NCBI GenBank assembly: GCA_913020715.1
Contig: CAJVZH010000002.1
Coordinates: 1-64,000, forward strand
DNA: 64,000 nucleotides
Reading direction: 5' to 3'
Source of the DNA: an uncultured Gammaproteobacteria bacterium
GTDB lineage: Bacteria; Pseudomonadota; Gammaproteobacteria; PS1; Pseudothioglobaceae
The notes beneath the pieces were generated by a model, which was given only the letters and a program-made list of their open reading frames with translations, was not told the DNA's origin and ran no database searches. Position numbers and translations under genes: made by a program. Below are positions 35,626 to 45,059 of this stretch, one piece after another. How positions within the stretch are numbered: the stretch's first letter is position 1; each line of letters opens with the position of its first letter.

Positions 35626-37800
35626 TTATCCTTCCCATTTATTGATTGCATCGTCTCTGTGCTCACCAACAATGTAAGTGCCAATGATGTGCATAACAAT
35701 GGGTGCGGAAATAATGGCAATACCAACAATCGCAATTATTTTCCAAAGCGGAACACCGATTGCATAGAACAAGCCACTCCAGGCAAGCGTTGCGAAAAAA
35801 GCGATATGCCAATATTTCCAAAAACTTCGGAAGCTGACTTCACCCATTGCAAGCCGTAAAAATATTTGCAGCAAGACGATAACGATAGCGCTATACGCTA
35901 ATTCAGAAAATAGCACCATTCCTGAGGAGTCAACACCTACCCTTGTCGGCGCGCTGTATTCAGCAAGCGTTGCGGGCGCTGCTTCTTGAATGGTTTGAAT
36001 AATGGAGCTTGCATAGACCTCTCCTGTGTTTGCAAGGGTCTCCACTGGAACCCCGCTTTTACTTGCAAAGAAATACATTGCTAGAAAAATCAATACAGCG
36101 ATAGCACCAATAAAGAGGTTGTTAATATTGCGTATTTTTGTTTGTACCAAGGGGATCGTAATAATAAACAATAGTAGCACAACCAAAAGAATGGCGTATA
36201 TTTCACTGGAAAAATTACCAAAGAAATAGCCTTTGTCTGCGTCTTGGAAGAAAATGGCTCCAATTACAATGATGGGTACTGCACACATCAATAAGGTTAT
36301 TGCTACGCGCTTGATGCGAGCCGAAACCTGAGGCAACATGGTAAGAATAATTAAGGAAGAGAGTAAAACAACACCCAATAGGCCAACCAGCATATAAGTT
36401 GAGCTCGCTACTGCATCAAGCGAGAAGTAGGACGCTGTTGACTGTGAGACGGTCTCGAGGCCAAACACACTCATTGAGTAATAATCAACACCAACTGTAT
36501 TGCTGATAGCTGCAGTCACGCCTTTGGCGGCCTCGGGGCTAAATATTAGGCCAAAAATCGTTATGATTAGGACGGTCATTAGGCCAACCATAGAGGCACT
36601 CATAAACTTGAAAAGTGTTTTTAGGGCAAAGGCAAGGAAGGCTATTCCAATAATGATAAACAGCATAATAGTTCCTACCGAGTAGGAGTCATCGACTGTC
36701 GCTGTGTTGATCGCCACTCGCGCAAATCTTTTTATTCCGGTTGCTTTATCCATTGATACGCTTACCATAACGCCAAGCGCAACAACCCCCATCACTAAAA
36801 ATACCAGGCTTGGGGATAGGCCGCGGGCGCGTTTTTGCAATAGTGGTATGGCAATACTGATTAATAGTGAAACAACCAGCATAAGGCCGTATGACATATC
36901 GGTAATGAAACTTTGCATCTTGCCAAAGTTAAATGTTGACAGCGCAAATGTAATTAGAAATATATTTAATGAGCCAAGTAATGCGCCGAAAGCACTTCCA
37001 CGGCCACCGGCTAAATTTGCGCCTCCCAGTACAAGCGCTGTAACAGCCATAAGTGTATAGGTTGTTCCTTGGGTTGGATCGCCGGAGCTAATCAGCGAGG
37101 TAAAGGTGATGGCTGCGAGTCCAGTGTATATGCCACCAATAACATGCGCACCGATGCGCACCAGGTTGATATTTACGCCACTGGTGTAGGTCGCACGCTC
37201 ATCAGAGCCCATCATCTTTAAATTGCCAAAAAATGCTGTTTGCGCCAACACGTACCAGCCAATGGTTGCTACAATTAATATGACCAAAACAGGTGAGAAA
37301 ATGGACGTTCCCGCCCCCCAGTCATACATCCAATCTGGCGCCAAACCAGTGGGACGCGGCATAATAATAAGGTTTAAACCAACCAGTGAAAGATAGCCGC
37401 TCAGTGACACAATAATTGGCTGTACTCGAACGAAGACGATAATTAACGCCATGACAACTTGGTAAGCTACACCAACGCCCATAGCGTAGAGGAAAACGGC
37501 AATAGGGGATTCTATATAGCCCGCTCCAATGAGCTGAATCATTCCTACGTTAATAAATCCGATGAGAGGGCCAATGGCCAAATCAACCGATGCGCGGCCC
37601 GCCATTACAATAATTGTTAGTGCGTAAGTTGCTAATATTAATGGCGCAACCACAATGATTAAGCCGCCAAAGCCAGTAGTGGATACCATATACGGGCCTC
37701 TGATAACTGCAAATATAAGCAATACAAAGAATATAACTATTGGCACAACAAGGTACGTGTTGGCACCAGAATTCGATTCTTGTTTTTTAGTGAAGTTCAT
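35626..37800 (-). CDS. Oversized RbsC-type ABC permease with extra C-terminal membrane domain
   Basis: 724 residues, about twice the normal permease length. Residues about 20-330 form a standard RbsC-type unit (VIMAGRASVDLAIGPLIGF near 65, MALIIVFVRVQPIIVSLSGYL, VLGGANLAGGRGSAFGALLGS near 268). The remaining 390 residues contain another seven or eight hydrophobic segments separated by short polar loops, without a second obvious permease signature. The C-terminal fragment from about 655 on has FRSFWKYWHIAFF and GTYIVGEHRDDAINKWEG. It lies between the ATPase (42 bases upstream) and the second permease (36 bases downstream). The role of the added domain is unknown; it could replace a docking or regulatory partner. 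Confidence 0.82.
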   Translation of the reverse strand: MNFTKKQESNSGANTYLVVPIVIFFVLLIFAVIRGPYMVSTTGFGGLIIVVAPLILATYALTIIVMAGRASVDLAIGPLIGFINVGMIQLIGAGYIESPIAVFLYAMGVGVAYQVVMALIIVFVRVQPIIVSLSGYLSLVGLNLIIMPRPTGLAPDWMYDWGAGTSIFSPVLVILIVATIGWYVLAQTAFFGNLKMMGSDERATYTSGVNINLVRIGAHVIGGIYTGLAAITFTSLISSGDPTQGTTYTLMAVTALVLGGANLAGGRGSAFGALLGSLNIFLITFALSTFNFGKMQSFITDMSYGLMLVVSLLISIAIPLLQKRARGLSPSLVFLVMGVVALGVMVSVSMDKATGIKRFARVAINTATVDDSYSVGTIMLFIIIGIAFLAFALKTLFKFMSASMVGLMTVLIITIFGLIFSPEAAKGVTAAISNTVGVDYYSMSVFGLETVSQSTASYFSLDAVASSTYMLVGLLGVVLLSSLIILTMLPQVSARIKRVAITLLMCAVPIIVIGAIFFQDADKGYFFGNFSSEIYAILLVVLLLFIITIPLVQTKIRNINNLFIGAIAVLIFLAMYFFASKSGVPVETLANTGEVYASSIIQTIQEAAPATLAEYSAPTRVGVDSSGMVLFSELAYSAIVIVLLQIFLRLAMGEVSFRSFWKYWHIAFFATLAWSGLFYAIGVPLWKIIAIVGIAIISAPIVMHIIGTYIVGEHRDDAINKWEG

Positions 37801-37842
37801 TATTTATTAACTCGTTATTAGTGTTATCCAGTCCTATGGGTG

Positions 37843-40026
37843 CTATTTTCTAGTCATTAGTTTTTCAAATCTTTCCATGTCTTGCTCGCTGTATTGAAAA
37901 CTACCCGGCTCAGAAATATTGTCCTTGGGGTTTTTAGACTGCATTGTTTTTTTGTCTTTTATGGGATTACTGCTAAAAGTATTTTCAGTGACCTTTTTTT
38001 GCGTAAATGACGACAGCTTGTCGAATGATTGTTTGTCAGCGTCGGTGTAGTCTTTGCTAGTTGATGCCTCACTTAAGCGACGCCCACCTTTATTTTTTTG
38101 CGCATTAAATGTCATCAGTTTTGTGAACTTTTCTGCATCATTCTCTGAGTAGTCAAGGGTGACTTTTGTGGGGCTTTGTTGTTCTATTTCGCTGTCTTTA
38201 TCCCTATTATTTTTGTCTTCGACTGGCGTCATCAGGGATTTAAAATTTTCTTCATCGGATTTGGAGAAATTGCCACGATTTTTGTCATATTTCGCCGCCG
38301 AACTGGCTTCGTTATTGTCGTTTTTGCTTAAGTTGTATTTGTGCACATTGGGCTCCAATTCGTCATCAGTTGTCTTTTTCGCAGACACACCTCGCAACTT
38401 GATCGATTGCTGATTTGTATCGACAACTTGGGTGGTTGTTTTTTTGCTAGGCTTTTCATCTTGAACATGGCCAAACATTGACACAAGGATTGCATCTGGG
38501 TCAATTTGCTCATCGGTAAATGTTTCGTAAATACTGCCATTTCGGAATACCAGCACACGCGAACAAAAGCCAATAAACTCTTCAAGTTCACTGGACATAT
38601 AAATAACCGAGTTTCCCTCGTCAGCAAACTCTCTCAACTGTTTGTACAGATCTCTTTTTGTTTGTAAATCAATACCTCTCGCAGGGTCTAGTAAGACCAA
38701 GATTTTTGGGTGTGTTGCAAAGGCACGCCCGAGCATAACCTTTTGCTGGTTGCCGCCACTTAATGAAGTGATTAAATTTTCTTTGGGTCCGGTCTTAATA
38801 GCGAGTCGTTCAACCTCCCAATCAAAGATGTCGCTGATGGCTCCCCATTCAATAATATTCACACCAGGAACCTTGCTGCAATTTCCGTACATGGAAATTC
38901 CAAGATTTTCGATAATGCTTAGATTAGGGAGGATGCCTTCTCGTTTTCGGTCACCCGATACAAATGCAATTTCATGGTGTTTTGCATCCTCTAGGCTCTT
39001 AATGGAAAAATAATCTTCGCCATGATGTATACCAACTTGTGCATGCCCTTCGTGCGCCTGAGAAACGCCGGCAAGGATACGAACAAAGTCATCTTGCCCA
39101 TGTCCATCCAGTCCCGTAATGCCGACAATTTCACCTTTATGCAGATCAAAATTTGATTTTTCGCTGTCAGGCCAAACTTGTATATTTTCTGTTTTAAGGG
39201 AAACTTGCGTGCTTGTTGTTTTATGCGCACCATCCTTTTTCGATGTTTTTGTCTGCTCTTGGCCTGTCATCAGCCGCAATAAATTTTCTTCGTTAATCTC
39301 GTGCTTTTCCAGCACACCAACCTCTACCCCATCTCTCAAAACAGTACAGCGATCGCTTACTCTGACCAATTCAGCAATGCGATGCGTGACAATGATAATT
39401 GCTGTTCCTCTGTCTCGCAGTTCTCGCATTTTGTCAAAAAGTCGCTCGGTTGAATCAAAATCGAGTGCAGCAGAAGATTCATCAAGAACCAACACTTTTG
39501 GCTCACTTAGCAATGCACGAGCGATTGTTATCCAGGCCTTGGTACTAAGGGATAAATTTCCAGCGGGGGCTAATGGGTCAATATCTTCATCAGCCAGCTC
39601 GCCCAACATTTCTCGCGCTATTTTTTGTTTTTCACTGTCCGATAGCGTCTTGGTAAAAAAGCCATCGGTGCCAATAAATAAATTATCAACAATTGACGCC
39701 TCATCTGCCACTAGCACTTCTTGAAACACCATTGCTAGGCCTAAATCGCGTGATTCTTTTGGAGTGCTTGGATGGCTTCCGTTTATGGAGACTTTGCCAG
39801 AATCGATTGGCAGAACGCCCGCTAAAACTTTTGCAAGAGTGCTTTTTCCACAGCCATTGCCGCCGATGATGGCGTGAATTTCGCCAAAGTAGCCTGTAAA
39901 GCTAACATCGTTCAGTGCTTTAGTCACACCAAATGACTTGTGTACATTTCTAACACTTAATTCACCGGGGAACTTGCGCAATGTATCTGGCGCTGTCGAG
40001 GGGTGATTGTTTGTTGTCTTTTCCAC
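37843..40026 (-). CDS. CUT2/RbsA-type ABC ATPase with C-terminal repeat tail
   Basis: 727 residues; the first ~500 are a double ATPase like RbsA. First domain: Walker A GGNGCGKSTLAK near 55, a poorly conserved signature LSLSTKAWITIARAL, Walker B VLVLDESSAAL. Second domain: degenerate Walker A GLDGHGQDD, intact signature LSGGNQQKVMLGRAF, and ILVLLDPARGI. The last ~190 residues form a polar, probably disordered tail with four copies of a motif [FY][ST]xxDxxxFxKLMT at about 586-603, 625-642, 659-676 and 711-727. Such a tail is not part of ordinary RbsA proteins. It is the first gene of the operon that continues with the two permeases, the symporter and pntAB. Confidence 0.85.
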   Translation of the reverse strand: MEKTTNNHPSTAPDTLRKFPGELSVRNVHKSFGVTKALNDVSFTGYFGEIHAIIGGNGCGKSTLAKVLAGVLPIDSGKVSINGSHPSTPKESRDLGLAMVFQEVLVADEASIVDNLFIGTDGFFTKTLSDSEKQKIAREMLGELADEDIDPLAPAGNLSLSTKAWITIARALLSEPKVLVLDESSAALDFDSTERLFDKMRELRDRGTAIIIVTHRIAELVRVSDRCTVLRDGVEVGVLEKHEINEENLLRLMTGQEQTKTSKKDGAHKTTSTQVSLKTENIQVWPDSEKSNFDLHKGEIVGITGLDGHGQDDFVRILAGVSQAHEGHAQVGIHHGEDYFSIKSLEDAKHHEIAFVSGDRKREGILPNLSIIENLGISMYGNCSKVPGVNIIEWGAISDIFDWEVERLAIKTGPKENLITSLSGGNQQKVMLGRAFATHPKILVLLDPARGIDLQTKRDLYKQLREFADEGNSVIYMSSELEEFIGFCSRVLVFRNGSIYETFTDEQIDPDAILVSMFGHVQDEKPSKKTTTQVVDTNQQSIKLRGVSAKKTTDDELEPNVHKYNLSKNDNNEASSAAKYDKNRGNFSKSDEENFKSLMTPVEDKNNRDKDSEIEQQSPTKVTLDYSENDAEKFTKLMTFNAQKNKGGRRLSEASTSKDYTDADKQSFDKLSSFTQKKVTENTFSSNPIKDKKTMQSKNPKDNISEPGSFQYSEQDMERFEKLMTRK

Positions 40027-40355
40027 TAAGATTTGTCCTGTGTTACAAACTGCTTGTTAATTTTTTGTCAAAGGAGTGTCAAAATTGCCGACACTGTAAC
40101 CCCATGCCTTAATGACCATTCAGGCCTTTTCGGTATAAAAACATCCTAAAGTATGTTAGTATTCTACTATTATTACATACCATAGTCAATAGTATGTATA
40201 ACTTTTTGTTTTACTTCTTTTAGTAATTATCGTTAATGTACAATTGCAATCAAACTGTTCAAAAATGAAGAGCGTTGAATGTTTGTTTGGCTGCTGAAGT
40301 GCGAATAATTAACCGCTTTACGTGTATAAAGGCTTGTTAATTGGTTAGGCTTAAA
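40027..40355. promoter_or_regulatory. Divergent control region with ACATACT-type sites, ABC operon / permease-kinase operon
   Basis: 329 bp between two outward-facing transport operons, with no gene inside. Between 40141 and 40200 lie ACATCCT (40141), AGTATGT (40150), ACATACC (40175) and AGTATGT (40191). The first two make a 16-bp dyad with one mismatch and a two-base centre. The same 7-mer occurs repeatedly in the 47 kb control region, so both are probably bound by the same regulator. The remainder, 40201-40355, is AT-rich without clear promoter hexamers that I would defend. Confidence 0.6.
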
Positions 40356-41351
40356 ATGATGACAAAAACCCTGAAGATCTTATCTATATTGTTTATTAAA
40401 GTTGGCGTATTGCCTTGGTTTTTGGGCGTTGCGATTATGGTTTTTACTATTGGCAGCGATAATTTTTTAACAATAGACAACGTGTTAGGTGTTGTCAGAC
40501 ACTCAACCGACCTTGTTTTGGTCGCTATGGCGCAAATGATTGTCATGCTCACTGCGGGGCTGGATTTTTCTGTGGGCGTCGTGCTTGCAATGACCGCGGT
40601 TGTGGCATCGATGACAATGGTCACCCTTTGGTCTGGATTTGGAAGCGGCTGGGAGGCGATATTGATTGGTTGCCTGGTGGGTCTTTTTGTCAGTGCTTGT
40701 ATTGGTTTTGTTAACGGAGTTGGCGTAGCGTTTTTTCATGTACCACCCTTCATAATGACGCTTGGCATGTCATCCATTATTTTTGGCTTGGCCTTAACAA
40801 TTACGGGTGGTATACCTGTTTACGGCATGCCTGAGGCGTTTACCAATGTTGTTGGTTATGGACAAGCGTTTGGTTTGCCAGTTAGCGTTCTGATAACAAT
40901 CCCCTGTGTATTGTTGATGTATGTGTTTATCAACTGGACCACGATGGGGCGTTATTTGTATGCGATAGGTGGCAATATAAGGGCCGCCGAACTTTCCGGC
41001 ATTAATACGCGTTTTTACTTGGTCAGTGTCTATGTTATTTCTGCAGTGATCACCGGCATTGCGGCTTTATTAATTACCGCGCGACTTGAAAGTGGCGAGC
41101 CAAATATTGGCGCTAGCTATCCGCTACTGTCTATTGCAGCTTGTGCTATTGGAGGTGTGAGTTTGCGTGGAGGCGTGGGGAATCTTGGAAGTGTCGTGTT
41201 GGGTGCTTTCTTTATCATCTTAATTCAAAATGGCATGAATCTAATGAGAATTGGCTCCTATTTGCAGATGGTGGTTATCGGCACTCTTTTGATTATTGCC
41301 ATTGCAATTGAATACTTTCGCCAACAAATGCAGTTGAAAGTAAACCAATAA
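40356..41351 (+). CDS. CUT2/RbsC-type ABC permease of normal size
   Basis: 331 residues from ATG 40356 (a TTG five codons earlier is a weaker alternative, since only the ATG gives a conventional start ahead of the first helix). Eight to ten hydrophobic segments with family motifs MAQMIVMLTAGLDFSVGVV near 60, GFVNGVGVAFFHVPPFIMTLG near 125, AIGGNIRAAELSGIN near 205 and GGVSLRGGVGNLGS near 265. It probably works with the ATPase at 43502 and the binding protein at 45060, which are encoded on the other strand. The kinase gene follows after 78 bases on the same strand. Confidence 0.87.
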   Translation: MMTKTLKILSILFIKVGVLPWFLGVAIMVFTIGSDNFLTIDNVLGVVRHSTDLVLVAMAQMIVMLTAGLDFSVGVVLAMTAVVASMTMVTLWSGFGSGWEAILIGCLVGLFVSACIGFVNGVGVAFFHVPPFIMTLGMSSIIFGLALTITGGIPVYGMPEAFTNVVGYGQAFGLPVSVLITIPCVLLMYVFINWTTMGRYLYAIGGNIRAAELSGINTRFYLVSVYVISAVITGIAALLITARLESGEPNIGASYPLLSIAACAIGGVSLRGGVGNLGSVVLGAFFIILIQNGMNLMRIGSYLQMVVIGTLLIIAIAIEYFRQQMQLKVNQ

Positions 41352-41429
41352 TCCCTTGATAATCCATGCACTTATGAGTGTTAATAAATCCATTAAGGGC
41401 AATTGCTTGACAAGAGGGGTCATTTAAAT

Positions 41430-43466
41430 ATGAAAGCCTCAATTGTTAAAAACAACGTTTTTAATCGATTCTCACTTAACCAGAAAATTGCCGTATTGAT
41501 CGTTATTGAAGTGTTAGGGTTTTTTGCTGTAATGATGGTTGCATTTATGCAAATACAGAGTGTTGGTAACGAGACAAAACAAATGTCTTCCATCAATACG
41601 CCATTGTTCGAATCCATTAACAGTATTGATGAAAAAATCTTCAGTCAAACATTGAATGCTAAAACACTGGCCTTGATGAGCAGTCAAAGTGTTGAACAAA
41701 ACTATCATAAAAGAGTTTTCCTTGACGCCAAGTCGAAGTATTTGTCTGAGAGTGGAAAATTACAAAACAATATCGCCTCTGCAGAAGCGTTTATTCGCAA
41801 AAAAACCAACGATCCAGGCGGCAGTGACAGCATACTTTCGCTGCATAAGGAGGGCTTGCTTTCAAGGCTTTTTGAGCTAAGAAAAGCCAACCATAATTAC
41901 AATCAATTGGTGCTTAACCAACTGTTTGATCGAGTGCTCCCTGGACAGCCCTCGGCTGATATAGGCACACTTAGCGAGTTGAACGCCTCTGAGGCCCGGT
42001 TACTGGGAAGAGCATACGAGTTAAGAGCTGAGCTGGAAAAAATAAAGATTGATTCGGATAAGCGTGCTATTTATGTTGAGCGTATTGCGATTAGTTATGT
42101 TGTTTTGACATGCATTATTGTAGTGTTATTTATTATTGCAATGTTGCTACTAATTGTTAGGAGAAACATTTCAAAACCATTGCAATTGCTGACGGACAAC
42201 ATCAATAGATTTACCCCGCTTCAGATGGTTGAGGAGCTGGAATTTGAAAAAAATATTTTAAAACGCCAAGATGAGCTTGGAAGAATGGCACGCAGCTTCA
42301 ATAGGTTGAAGCACGATTTATGGGAGCAGGGCGAAGGCCTTCAAACCGCTATTAATGAGGCCAAAAGAGCCAATCATGCCAAGTCGGTTTTCTTAGCCTC
42401 AGCGAGTCATGATTTGCGCCAGCCATTGAATGCTATGCAAATGTATATTGCCGCTTTGCAAATAAAAGTAAGGGATGAGGGTGCACTCGAAATTATTAAA
42501 GACATAGACGCGGTTTCAGTTTCTACAGCAAGGCTTTTAAATGCCTTGCTTGACGTCTCTGAATTAGAGGTTGGTGCTATTAAGCCACACTTTGAAGATT
42601 TTGCAATACAAGATGTATTTCTCAGTGTCGAGCAGTCATTTTCACTCTTGGCGCATGAAAAAGGCCTGGAGTTTCGTGTTATTCCTTCGGCATTAGTTGT
42701 ACGTAGTGATCCCGCTTTACTAGAGCGCATCCTTGGTAATTTTATGTCCAATGCCATACGCTATACTGAGAGTGGGGGCGTATTGCTAGGTTGTCGGAGG
42801 CAGGGGAGTGATGTGTCAATCGAAGTTTGGGACAGCGGCTGCGGCATTCCCGAGCATCAGTTAAAACCCATTTTTGAAGATTTTTATCAAATTGAAAATA
42901 AAGAGCGTGACCGCGGAAAAGGCCTGGGTCTTGGGTTGGCTCTTTCCAGCCGATTGTCTAATTGCTTAGGCCATGGAATTGACGTTAAATCCACTGTTGA
43001 TTCTGGCTCTGGTTTTTCTGTTAGAGTTAAAAACATCGGCGTTGTTAATACAGTAAAGCCAACAGAGGCTTTGCAAACATTAACAACTTTATCCTCTGTT
43101 TCTATTCTTTTGATCGAAGATGATCTGGATGTTTTAAGGGCAACGCAGCAGCTTTTGGAGTCTTGGGGTTGTTCGGTGCATTCTGGGAGAAGCGAAGACG
43201 AAATAATGAAGCTAGTTAAAGGGCGTAAAGAATCGCCGCCTGACGTTATCTTGGCAGATAATCGTTTGCCTGGGGGTGTTAATGGCACGGAGGTCGCCGT
43301 GCGTGTTCAGCAATTTTTCGATATCGATATTCCAGCGGTTATTGTGACTGGCGATGTAGAGCAGAGCCATGTAAAAAGCATCACTGAAAAGGGTTTTCCG
43401 GTAATGTTAAAGCCAATACAGCCAGCAAAACTGAGAGCCATAATTTCGCATTTAAGCTCTTCTTAG
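41430..43466 (+). CDS. Hybrid sensor histidine kinase with HAMP and receiver domain
   Basis: 678 residues from ATG 41430, which has an AGAGGGG ribosome site ten bases upstream; an in-frame TTG at 41403 is less likely. Order: membrane helix 17-38, extracytoplasmic helical sensor about 40-214, membrane helix 215-238, HAMP about 239-300, phosphoacceptor His327 in SASHDLRQPLN, ATPase domain (NFMSNAIRY, DSGCGIPEH, GLGLGLAL), then a receiver with IEDD and phospho-Asp near 610 in LADNRLPGG and a conserved lysine in MLKPIQ. It should sense a signal in the periplasm, possibly through one of the binding proteins, and act on the NarL-type regulator at 46357. The layout resembles TorS-like systems, but pairing is inferred from proximity. 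Confidence 0.88.
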   Translation: MKASIVKNNVFNRFSLNQKIAVLIVIEVLGFFAVMMVAFMQIQSVGNETKQMSSINTPLFESINSIDEKIFSQTLNAKTLALMSSQSVEQNYHKRVFLDAKSKYLSESGKLQNNIASAEAFIRKKTNDPGGSDSILSLHKEGLLSRLFELRKANHNYNQLVLNQLFDRVLPGQPSADIGTLSELNASEARLLGRAYELRAELEKIKIDSDKRAIYVERIAISYVVLTCIIVVLFIIAMLLLIVRRNISKPLQLLTDNINRFTPLQMVEELEFEKNILKRQDELGRMARSFNRLKHDLWEQGEGLQTAINEAKRANHAKSVFLASASHDLRQPLNAMQMYIAALQIKVRDEGALEIIKDIDAVSVSTARLLNALLDVSELEVGAIKPHFEDFAIQDVFLSVEQSFSLLAHEKGLEFRVIPSALVVRSDPALLERILGNFMSNAIRYTESGGVLLGCRRQGSDVSIEVWDSGCGIPEHQLKPIFEDFYQIENKERDRGKGLGLGLALSSRLSNCLGHGIDVKSTVDSGSGFSVRVKNIGVVNTVKPTEALQTLTTLSSVSILLIEDDLDVLRATQQLLESWGCSVHSGRSEDEIMKLVKGRKESPPDVILADNRLPGGVNGTEVAVRVQQFFDIDIPAVIVTGDVEQSHVKSITEKGFPVMLKPIQPAKLRAIISHLSSS

Positions 43467-43501
43467 GTTTTATTGATATCGGGCGCAGTTAACAAAGTGC
43501 T

Positions 43502-45040
43502 TCAAGAGGCAAAGGTTTTGGCTTCTGAAAAGTGACTTTGTATTATTTTGTCTGTGGCCTCACCTTGACTTAGTTCGGCTTGTAGCTTTCCCTTATGAAT
43601 AACGTAGATTCGGTGCGATAAATTCACCAGCTCTGATAAGTCCGAAGAGATGAGTAAGACGGCACCGCCAGTTTCGCAGTAATCGCTGATGAATTTATAA
43701 ATTGAGGCGCGGGTACCAATATCAACACCAACTGTTGGCTCGTCTAGAATAAGAAGGTGGACGTCTCGCACAAGGCTTCTCGCAAGCATGACTTTTTGCT
43801 GGGTGCCACCGGACAGTTGCTTAATCTTGTTTTCAAGATCAAAGTTATTAAAGTTGAATCGACGGCTGATTTTGCTAACAATGTCCTTTTCTTTTTTACG
43901 GCCTAATAAGGGTCCACTTGAAAATTTTGACAACCCTAACGAAGGGAGGGAAATATTTTCGCGAATATTTTGTACCATAACGAGACCCTCGGCTTGTCGG
44001 TCGGGAGGAAGGTAGAGCATTCCTCTGTTGAGCATCGCGCGTGGCCTTATGTCGTTAATGTATTTTGAGTCGTCATAAACAATGTCGTCTAAATATGTGA
44101 TGGATCCTGATTCTATTTTTTTGAGGCCAAAACAAGCGCGGCCAATTGTGGATTTGCCCGAGCCCACGAGACCGGCAATACCCACAATTTCCCCTGCGCG
44201 CACATGAATTGACACATCCTTAACCGGCTTATGCAAAATATTTAGCCCCTTAATGTCAAGCAATGTCTTGCCTGGCCTGTGTTTTATTTTTGGGATAATA
44301 GAATTAATTTGGTGGCCGGTTGACAATTCAACCAGCTGATTTTCTTTGATGTCAGCCACTAGGCCTGTTTTGATGAGCTTACCATCTTGCAAAATGGTAA
44401 CCCGGTCACAAGTTTGGTATATTTCTTCAATTCGATGAGTAATGTAAATAATCCCAATCCCTTCATTTTTAAGCGCATTAATCATTGCAAAAAGATGCTC
44501 GGTTTCACTCTCGGCTAATGAGGCGGTCGGCTCATCTAGAATCATGATTGATGGCTTGGTATGAAAGGCTTTTGCAATTTCGACCATTTGTTGTTCTGCA
44601 TGAGACAGCGTGCTTACTTTTTGCTCTGGCTTAAGGGAGAATTCCAGTCGCTCTAAAGTGTCACAAGCCAATTGATGCAGTTTTCTTTTATTGAGAAATA
44701 AGCCGTCTGATATTTTGGCACCCAAAAATAAATTTTCTTCAATGGTAAGCTGAGGCACTAGTGCAAATTCTTGGAATACGACGCTGATACCCAGTTCTCG
44801 AGCGTTGTGAACGGAGTGAATTTTTATCTTCTCTTCGTTGATAAAAATAGTGCCAGACGTTGGCTGTATGTCGCCAGAGATGGTTTGGATTAAGGTAGAC
44901 TTTCCAGCGCCGTTTTGGCCAAAAATAGCGTGCACTTCACCAGGGTAAAGGTCAAAATTAATATCGCTTAACGCGTAACTGCCGAAAAATTGTTTGGAAA
45001 TTTTTTCGAGACGCAATAACGGCGGGATAGATTGTGGCAT
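43502..45040 (-). CDS. CUT2/RbsA-type ABC ATPase
   Basis: 512 residues, normal for a tandem ATPase importer subunit. First domain: GQNGAGKSTLIQ near 40, LSHAEQQMVEIAKAF near 140, IMILDEPTASLAES. Second domain: GLVGSGKSTIGR near 290, LSGGTQQKVMLARSL near 402, LLILDEPTVGVDIG. Both nucleotide sites look intact, unlike the 727-residue ATPase at 37843. It lies 19 bases after the binding-protein gene at 45060 and is convergent with the kinase gene. The likely membrane partner is the permease at 40356, which means this transporter's genes are split over both strands. Confidence 0.9.
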   Translation of the reverse strand: MPQSIPPLLRLEKISKQFFGSYALSDINFDLYPGEVHAIFGQNGAGKSTLIQTISGDIQPTSGTIFINEEKIKIHSVHNARELGISVVFQEFALVPQLTIEENLFLGAKISDGLFLNKRKLHQLACDTLERLEFSLKPEQKVSTLSHAEQQMVEIAKAFHTKPSIMILDEPTASLAESETEHLFAMINALKNEGIGIIYITHRIEEIYQTCDRVTILQDGKLIKTGLVADIKENQLVELSTGHQINSIIPKIKHRPGKTLLDIKGLNILHKPVKDVSIHVRAGEIVGIAGLVGSGKSTIGRACFGLKKIESGSITYLDDIVYDDSKYINDIRPRAMLNRGMLYLPPDRQAEGLVMVQNIRENISLPSLGLSKFSSGPLLGRKKEKDIVSKISRRFNFNNFDLENKIKQLSGGTQQKVMLARSLVRDVHLLILDEPTVGVDIGTRASIYKFISDYCETGGAVLLISSDLSELVNLSHRIYVIHKGKLQAELSQGEATDKIIQSHFSEAKTFAS

Positions 45041-45059
45041 GGTGTTTCTTTTATACTAA

